Part shown: piece after piece, positions 59,343 to 64,000 of the stretch
How positions within the stretch are numbered: position 1 is the first letter of the stretch
Layout: each line of letters begins with the position of its first letter
From: Shouchella xiaoxiensis
Lineage (GTDB): Bacteria; Bacillota; Bacilli; Bacillales; Bacillaceae_D
NCBI RefSeq assembly: GCF_016907895.1
Contig: NZ_JAFBCV010000001.1
Location: 496,001-560,000, forward strand
DNA: 64,000 nucleotides
Direction: 5' to 3'
Notes under the pieces: generated by a model
Told to the model about the DNA's origin: nothing
Databases searched by the model: none
Seen by the model: only the letters and a program-made list of their open reading frames with translations
Position numbers and translations under genes: made by a program

Positions 59343-59561
59343 ATGGATCGAGAAAAACAAGAAACGTTTAAACGCTATCGCGGACGAATTCTTGGATTAG
59401 TCATTGCAGCGGTGTTCAGCATTCTCTTCTTAACCATCGGGTTTGGATACACCGTTGTCATCGCAATATTCGTCACGATTGGCTTTCTAGTAGGGAAATG
59501 GATTGATGGAGACCTCAATGTCTCAAGTTACTTAGAAGCGATGTTTGGAAAAAGGCAATAA
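59343..59561 (+). CDS. DUF2273 small membrane protein
   Basis: 72 residues, two membrane helices (FKRYRGRILGLVIAAVFSILFLTIGFGYTVVIAIFVTIGFLVGKWIDGD), the DUF2273 pattern G-x-x-x-G-K-x-x-D-G-D. Located between amaP and asp23 as in many Firmicutes. Its role in the alkaline-shock complex is not established. Confidence 0.85.
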   Translation: MDREKQETFKRYRGRILGLVIAAVFSILFLTIGFGYTVVIAIFVTIGFLVGKWIDGDLNVSSYLEAMFGKRQ

Positions 59562-59587
59562 TAAACTAATTTAAGGAGATGATTGGA

Positions 59588-60058
59588 ATGGATTCAACAA
59601 CAGTAAAATCAACAACTAAAAGAGACGAGACTTTTGAAGCGGAGAAAAGAAAAGAAGCAGAAGCAAATGCAAATCGTGACAAGTTAACATACGATAATGA
59701 AGTAATCAAAAAGATAACAGCAATCGCGACGATTGAGGCTGACGGCATTCTTGGCATGAGTGGAAGTTTCTTCTCAGGCATTCGTGAAACGTTAGGCGGA
59801 GATGAGGACATCACAAAAGGCATTCGTGCTGACGTTGGTGAAAAACAAGTGGCAATCGATCTAGAAGTTTACATTGAATATGGAAAAAACATTCCTGAAA
59901 TCTACAAGAGCATTAAAAGCAGCGTAGCAGAAAACATTAAAACAATGACTGGGTTAGAGCTTGTCGAATTTAACATGAACGTCGCTGATGTCTTTACAAG
60001 ACAAGAGTTCGATGAGAACAATTCTAAAACGCGCCAAACGTCAGATCGAGTTGAATAA
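59588..60058 (+). CDS. asp23: Asp23/Gls24 family alkaline shock protein
   Basis: Start at 59588 (MDSTTVKSTTKRDETF) behind AAGGAGATG. 156 residues: a charged N-terminal tail (~35 residues), then the Asp23 domain (YDNEVIKKITAIATIEADGILGMSGSFF; VAIDLEVYIEYGKNIPEIYKSIKSSV; MTGLELVEFNMNVADV). Abundant cytoplasmic protein held at the membrane by AmaP and linked to envelope stress. The long charged tail is a difference from YloU-type members. Confidence 0.87.
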   Translation: MDSTTVKSTTKRDETFEAEKRKEAEANANRDKLTYDNEVIKKITAIATIEADGILGMSGSFFSGIRETLGGDEDITKGIRADVGEKQVAIDLEVYIEYGKNIPEIYKSIKSSVAENIKTMTGLELVEFNMNVADVFTRQEFDENNSKTRQTSDRVE

Positions 60059-60061
60059 TCA

Positions 60062-60095
60062 ATGAAACCGGACCATAAGAGGTTCGGTTTTTTTG
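60062..60095 (+). terminator. Intrinsic terminator of the amaP-asp23 operon
   Basis: AAACCGGACC (60065-60074) / GGTTCGGTTT (60081-60090), one wobble, with a T-run. Confidence 0.88.
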
Positions 60096-60148
60096 TGTTG
60101 AAGTTAGATTTGGTGATCAGATGAACAATACCTTCTAAGCTAGTAAAC

Positions 60149-60182
60149 GCTAATTGACAACTATTAGCAGCAGGAGTATAGT
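60149..60182 (+). promoter_or_regulatory. Promoter and operator-like repeat upstream of the MATE gene
   Basis: TTGACA (60154-60159), 17-bp spacer, TATAGT (60177-60182): a near-consensus SigA promoter. The -35 lies in a perfect inverted repeat GCTAAT-N8-ATTAGC (60149-60168), a candidate MarR- or TetR-type operator. About 200 bp of leader follow before the MATE start. Confidence 0.65.
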
Positions 60183-60383
60183 AGATACACTTTTAAGAAT
60201 GATTTGTTTAAGTTTATTTAAAATGTAAAAAGTAATAAGGCTGAGCTAGCATCCATTTTGTTGCAGATGATACGTCTGGAGCTTTTTTGTTCGTTTGCGC
60301 TGAAACTTTTTGCTTTATCTATTCGTTTATTAGCAGTGGCACAATGTAATGATCTTTTCAGTTGGTACAGGAAGGAAATCCAT

Positions 60384-61763
60384 ATGAGTTCAAAAAATAA
60401 TAGTTCTAAGTTAGGAAGCGAGCCAATTGGCAAGCTGCTGCGTGATTTGTCCATCCCTGCAATGATCGGCATGTTCGTAATGGCATTATACAATGTTATT
60501 GATGTGATTTTTATTTCATACGGAGTTGGAATTGATGCTGTTGCTGGTTTAACCATTGCGTTCCCATTGATGATGATCATGATGGCAGTTTCAGCGGCAG
60601 TTGGTATTGGTGGAGCATCAGTCATTTCAAGACGGCTCGGTGAGAATCGAGAGAATGAAGCCAATCGCATTTTTGGAACGGTACTCGCACTCATTCTAAT
60701 TATTAGCGTTGGCGGATTCATTGTCGCTTTTTTCTTCTTGGAAGATCTTTTGCTTTTATTTGGAGCGACGCCTGATATATTGCCACATGCTTATGATTAT
60801 ATGTTCCCTATTTTGTTAGGAACGGTATTTTTTGCTTTTACATTTGCTACAAATAATATCATTCGTTCTGAGGGCAACGCGCGTTTTGCAATGATGACGA
60901 TGATTATACCCGCAGTATTAAATATCATTTTAGATCCTATTTTTATTTTTGCGCTAGACATGGGTGTTTTTGGAGCTGGACTCGCGACTGTTGTGGCACA
61001 AGGATCCATTAGCATCGTTATCTTACGCTATTTTATGAAAGGAAACAGTTCGCTCCGAGTCAGTTGGTCCGATGTAACATTAAAATGGTCATTAGTAAAA
61101 GAAGTGCTTTCCGTTGGATTACCAGCATTTGTTCAACAAGCATCTGGAAGCTTAATGATGATTGCGATTAATACGATGCTGATTCAATACGGGACGGATA
61201 TGTACGTTGCCGTGTTTGGGATTATCCAGCGGATTATGATGTTTACAGTCATGCCGATGATTGGCGTTATGCAAGGAATGATGCCGATTGTCGGTTACAA
61301 TTATGGGGCAAAACAGTACGAGCGTATGCGCCAAACGATCTGGCTAACTTTAAAGGTCGTTATTCTTTGTTCAATTGGAGTTGTCTTCATTATGATGGTA
61401 TTTCCGTCCTTATCAATGCGAATTTTTACGAACGATCCAGAAGTCATTGATGCGGGTGCTACAGCAATGCGCATTATGTTTGCCGGTTTTTTCTTAGCAG
61501 GTGTACAAATAGTAGCGGGTGGTCTTTATCAAGCACTCGGAAGACCAATTCCAGCACTCATTCTATCGCTTTCTAGGCAAATTCTCTTTCTAATTCCACT
61601 AGTCTTGATCTTGCCTCAATACTTTGGGATCGTTGGCGTGTTTATGGCATTTCCAATTGCTGATTTTTTCTCCTTTATCTTCTCTAGCTACTTGTTATAT
61701 CGTGATAGAGATACGACTCTTGTGAGAGGGAAGGATGAGGACAACCAGTTGGAAGTAGAGTAG
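60384..61763 (+). CDS. MATE family multidrug/sodium antiporter
   Basis: Start at 60384 (MSSKNNSSKLGSEPIGKLL) behind AGGAAGGA; the 5' extension to 60258 is not coding-like. 459 residues with 12 membrane segments, two repeated halves. MATE signatures: LSIPAMIGMFVMALYNVIDVIFIS...AFPLMMIMMAVSAAVGIGGASVISRRLGE and MIGVMQGMMPIVGYNYGAKQYERM. It exports cationic drugs or toxic compounds with Na or H. It is of the MepA subgroup, consistent with regulation by a MarR-type site upstream. Confidence 0.92.
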   Translation: MSSKNNSSKLGSEPIGKLLRDLSIPAMIGMFVMALYNVIDVIFISYGVGIDAVAGLTIAFPLMMIMMAVSAAVGIGGASVISRRLGENRENEANRIFGTVLALILIISVGGFIVAFFFLEDLLLLFGATPDILPHAYDYMFPILLGTVFFAFTFATNNIIRSEGNARFAMMTMIIPAVLNIILDPIFIFALDMGVFGAGLATVVAQGSISIVILRYFMKGNSSLRVSWSDVTLKWSLVKEVLSVGLPAFVQQASGSLMMIAINTMLIQYGTDMYVAVFGIIQRIMMFTVMPMIGVMQGMMPIVGYNYGAKQYERMRQTIWLTLKVVILCSIGVVFIMMVFPSLSMRIFTNDPEVIDAGATAMRIMFAGFFLAGVQIVAGGLYQALGRPIPALILSLSRQILFLIPLVLILPQYFGIVGVFMAFPIADFFSFIFSSYLLYRDRDTTLVRGKDEDNQLEVE

Positions 61764-61765
61764 GC

Positions 61766-61815
61766 TAAATCAGGAAATCTGCACAGCGACTTGAGGTTGC
61801 GCGGATTTTCTTATT
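61766..61815. terminator. Possible bidirectional terminator
   Basis: GAAATCTGCACA (61773-61784) can pair with TTGCGCGGATTTTC (61797-61810) using mismatches and G-U pairs. Weak, but placed between convergent genes. Confidence 0.4.
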
Positions 61816-62564
61816 TTCTAGCTTTTATAATCATCGTTGTTGGAACCTGTTTTGCTTTGAACAAGGAGTAATACCGTTCAGACGCGACGCCCTCTTCATT
61901 TTTAAGATGACTAGACACAGTTGGTTCAATTACTTGTTCAATAGAGAAGCCGGAGTTAATGAGAGCGTTGATGTATGTACTCATTTTTCGAATAGGGATA
62001 GTCATTGTCGCTCCTGTCCCCTTAAAATTTGGGTAGGTTCGAGAGCCTTCAAGTTGGTAAGAGTCAAATAGTTGTATTTGATCCCCCTTTACCTGTAAAT
62101 GGGAATACAGGGGATGGTCCCAACTAAAAATAAAAGATCCACCGGGCTTTAGATAAGAGTAAATACGAGAGAGCGTTTGCTGCAAATCAAACGTCCAACC
62201 AATCGCATAGATGGAATAGACGATGTCAAAATGGTTCGTTGGAATGCCACTATTTTGCTCCATTGGTGTGCATAAAAGCGTTGTTTCAAAGCCATCAAGT
62301 AACTTGGTGGCATTCGCTATTTGTTCCTCTGAGAAATCAAGCCCCCACAGTTCTTTGGCACCATGATTCTTCATGTATAGAAGCGAGTGCCTGCTACCGC
62401 AGCAAATATCTAAAATGGTCTTTCCCTTAATTAAATCAAACAACTTTAACTCATCTTCCGTTTGTGAAAAGGGACCATAGTGCGGCAATGCATCCATTCC
62501 ATTGTAAAAAAGGTGCAACGGTATTCCAGCTTTGTTTGTTTTGGTCTAAATGAACATGATCCAT
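61811..62564 (-). CDS. Class I SAM methyltransferase, frameshifted near its N-terminus
   Basis: The main frame (61811-62518, ~235 residues) reads HLFYNGMDALPHYGPFSQTE, motif I ILDICCGSRHSLLYMKNHGA, motif II LWGLDFSEEQI and DIVYSIYAIGWTFDL. Its own start would be an unsupported TTG. A true start lies at 62564 behind AAAGGTGG and reads MDHVHLDQNKQSWNTVA, which is the normal family beginning, but in another frame; the junction is at about 62514-62516, where restoring a lost CA would join WNTVA to HLFYNG. Probable pseudogene or sequence error. Confidence 0.8.
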
Positions 62565-62802
62565 TCTATAACCACCTTTCATTCATTTATAATTAAACAG
62601 AGCTTCATTATATCCTGCTCAGACGACTCGTTTGTTTGTTGGAAAGGACATGTTGTTTTTTCTTGTCTTTTTTCAAACCTTTTTATAAAATAAAACCAAT
62701 TAGCATTAACGCGATAAAGGGTATCAATGGAAGCGTATGTTTGGTACAATGAAATATGGATGAGGAATAGGATGTCCTTATCTATGTAAAGGGTTGGGGA
62801 AG

Positions 62803-63471
62803 ATGGAAAAAACATCAATACAAGTTGAATTGGCAAGCTATTTAGGCAAGCTTTTGCGTGATCACTTTGGAAAAGGGCCTTCATCTGTTTATGTTTCGGT
62901 CAATAAACCGTTTATTACGATGCATATTCGTGACTTTATTGCTCCGATGGAACGTGTATTGATCGATCAAGGTAAGTTGTTAAAGGTAGAAGAACTAAGA
63001 GATCATTTGATGGAAGAGTTATTACCTGAAATAAAAGCGACCGTACAAACAATGTTAGGTGTCAATATTTCCGAGATGTATTACGATTGGTCATTAGAGA
63101 ATCGTTCTGGTATGATTCTTTCTGTATTAAGCGAGTCCGACCATCAGTTAAAAGACTATCCGCAAAAAGAAGCCATTCAGCAAGAGACTGCTGTCATTAG
63201 TGAGATGGCTGAAAAGGTTCCAGCGCATATGGATTCGTGCTTTCTTAATAACCGAACATTGTTAATTAGGCGTGACGGTATCTTAGTGCGTATTGAAAAA
63301 GAATTAATTGTAAATGGATTCGAAGAAGCATTAAGATTGTCAAAAAAAGGTCTGGAAAAGCGATTATTGAAACACAGTAAAATAAACTCAATTCTTGATG
63401 GGGAAGTCACCGATCTGTTCGTTGATTGGGATTTTGAAAAAGATAAGAGTTACATCATATTCGTATTATAA
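62803..63471 (+). CDS. DUF2294 family protein (two tandem domains)
   Basis: Start ATG 62803, near GGGGAAG. 222 residues in two similar halves: IQVELASYLGKLLRDHFGKGPSSVYVSVNKPF...LLPEIKATVQTMLGVNISEMYYDW and NNRTLLIRRDGILVRIEKELIVNGFEEAL...LFVDWDFEKDKSYIIFVL. The pattern fits the Na-translocating decarboxylase-associated DUF2294 proteins of bacilli. Cytoplasmic; function unknown. Confidence 0.8.
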   Translation: MEKTSIQVELASYLGKLLRDHFGKGPSSVYVSVNKPFITMHIRDFIAPMERVLIDQGKLLKVEELRDHLMEELLPEIKATVQTMLGVNISEMYYDWSLENRSGMILSVLSESDHQLKDYPQKEAIQQETAVISEMAEKVPAHMDSCFLNNRTLLIRRDGILVRIEKELIVNGFEEALRLSKKGLEKRLLKHSKINSILDGEVTDLFVDWDFEKDKSYIIFVL

Positions 63472-63511
63472 AGAGGTAGCAATGAGACGGACAAATAGAG
63501 CCGTTCATAAG

Positions 63512-63546
63512 CCAAAAAGGATTCTATTGAATCTTTTTTGGTTTTT
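63512..63546 (+). terminator. Intrinsic terminator
   Basis: AAAAAGGATTC / GAATCTTTTTT (one G-U) with loop TATT and a further T-run, after the DUF2294 gene. Confidence 0.8.
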
Positions 63547-63590
63547 TTGCGTATGTGAAAACTGTGGTTCGCTCGGGGGGAATAATATTT

Positions 63591-63770
63591 GTGAAGTATT
63601 TAATTGATCACACAACAAAAAAGGTTCATCGAACATCGCAAATCGGCGATGCGTGTAATGTGCACACGAGCGTTAGCAATGAGCGCGAGGTAACAGAGAA
63701 TCTAACGAAAGTAAATGAATTTATTGAGAAAAAACAATACGTGCGCTGCGAAAGATGCCATATGCTGTAG
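63591..63770 (+). CDS. Small protein with a C-terminal CxxC motif
   Basis: 59 residues. The GTG at 63591 is preceded by CGGGGGGAAT; the longer frame from 63555 is unlikely. It reads VKYLIDHTTKKVHRTSQIGDAC and ends YVRCERCHML, a CxxC pair that could hold metal or a redox disulfide. Unknown family; similar small proteins are common in bacilli. Confidence 0.6.
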   Translation: MKYLIDHTTKKVHRTSQIGDACNVHTSVSNEREVTENLTKVNEFIEKKQYVRCERCHML

Positions 63771-63794
63771 TGATAGGTATAGGATGAGGGGGAC

Positions 63795-64000
63795 ATGATG
63801 CAAATAAACGATCCTTTATACGGTTCATTTTCATTAGAGTCTGTATTAGTAGAGTTACTACAAAGCGAGCCTTTAGAACGGTTAAAAGGCGTTTACCAGG
63901 GAGGTGCAAGCCCCCTTGTTCATCCTAGCTGGAATGTGACGAGGTATGACCATTCTCTTGGGACGATGTTGCTTGTTAAACGACTGGGAGCATCAGTGGA
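63795..64000 (+). CDS. HD-domain phosphohydrolase, N-terminal part
   Basis: The open frame from ATG 63795 (or 63798), behind GAGGGGGAC, runs off the window end. It reads MMQINDPLYGSFSLESVL, then LKGVYQGGASPLVHPSWNVTRYDHSLGTMLLVKRLGAS. The R-Y-D-H-S-L-G segment is the first His of an HD metal-dependent phosphohydrolase domain (YwfO-type). Likely a nucleotide phosphohydrolase; the rest is not available. Confidence 0.82.
   Translation, partial: MMQINDPLYGSFSLESVLVELLQSEPLERLKGVYQGGASPLVHPSWNVTRYDHSLGTMLLVKRLGASV

Noticed and set aside
60258-60383. 42-residue hydrophobic extension of the MATE protein
   Set aside because: The family begins near LGSEPIGKLL; the ATG at 60384 has a ribosome binding site. 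The upstream part is leader RNA.
63482-63607. 41-codon ORF with a fair ribosome binding site (MRRTNRAVHK...)
   Set aside because: It runs through an intrinsic terminator and overlaps the better-supported ORF at 63591.

Overview
The window looks like part of the chromosome of a low-G+C, endospore-forming Firmicute of the family Bacillaceae, most likely an alkaliphilic Alkalihalobacillus/Shouchella-type species. Support for this comes from a FosB-type (bacillithiol) fosfomycin transferase, a giant collagen-like spore-surface protein behind a textbook SigK promoter, AmaP/Asp23, LrgAB, EcsAB-like and GlpFK genes, Rex and CcpA-type sites, strong AGGAGG ribosome binding sites with frequent TTG/GTG starts, and acidic exported proteins. 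The genus is an inference. I saw no rRNA or tRNA gene, IS element, prophage or CRISPR array.

Layout. 1-8 kb: end of an Old Yellow Enzyme gene, an FMN reductase, a LysR regulator, a GNAT-HAD pair, and a DeoR-FosB-Nudix-GNAT operon. Then small membrane proteins and a CAP-domain exported protein. 8-20 kb: CitMHS transporter, a Mor/CD3324-like regulator behind a 7-codon leader peptide with competing RNA hairpins, two RimJ/L acetyltransferases, two very small genes, a glycolipid-binding-like protein, an EEP phosphatase, a DHA3 efflux pump, a BAAT/thioesterase-like hydrolase, an AEC carrier and an APH-type kinase. 20-27 kb: a minus-strand TetR-oppBCDF-substrate-binding-protein operon ending in an unknown gene. 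27-31 kb: the collagen-like gene. 31-36 kb: NADH oxidase with a Rex operator, an MFS/TrmB divergent pair around a 40-bp palindrome, and an RsbR-like protein. 36-44 kb: glpF-glpK, Nudix, SulP transporter with a structured leader, lrgA-lrgB, sortase D and PhzF. 44-48 kb: EcsAB-like ABC pair, SDR, hydrolase and SMI1 genes. 48.7-55.7 kb: a beta-1,3-glucan locus (sugar ABC transporter, LacI regulator, GH81 endoglucanase with a CBM56-like tail). 55.9-64 kb: TM2-like protein, MFS, AraC, amaP-DUF2273-asp23, MATE, a frameshifted methyltransferase, DUF2294 and the start of an HD phosphohydrolase.

How the parts connect. The glucan locus is the most complete system. A LacI-family repressor sits between the importer and the secreted glucanase, both transcription units carry the same CGAAACC-type palindrome, and a cre site lies inside the importer promoter. 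Several other genes show visible regulatory DNA: Rex at nox, a TetR palindrome at the opp operon, a TrmB/MFS palindrome, an inverted repeat on the MATE promoter, SigK at the collagen gene and a leader-peptide attenuator at the CD3324-type gene. Gene decay is also visible: PhzF and a methyltransferase are each frameshifted near the start, and an SDR survives only as its last 39 or so codons.
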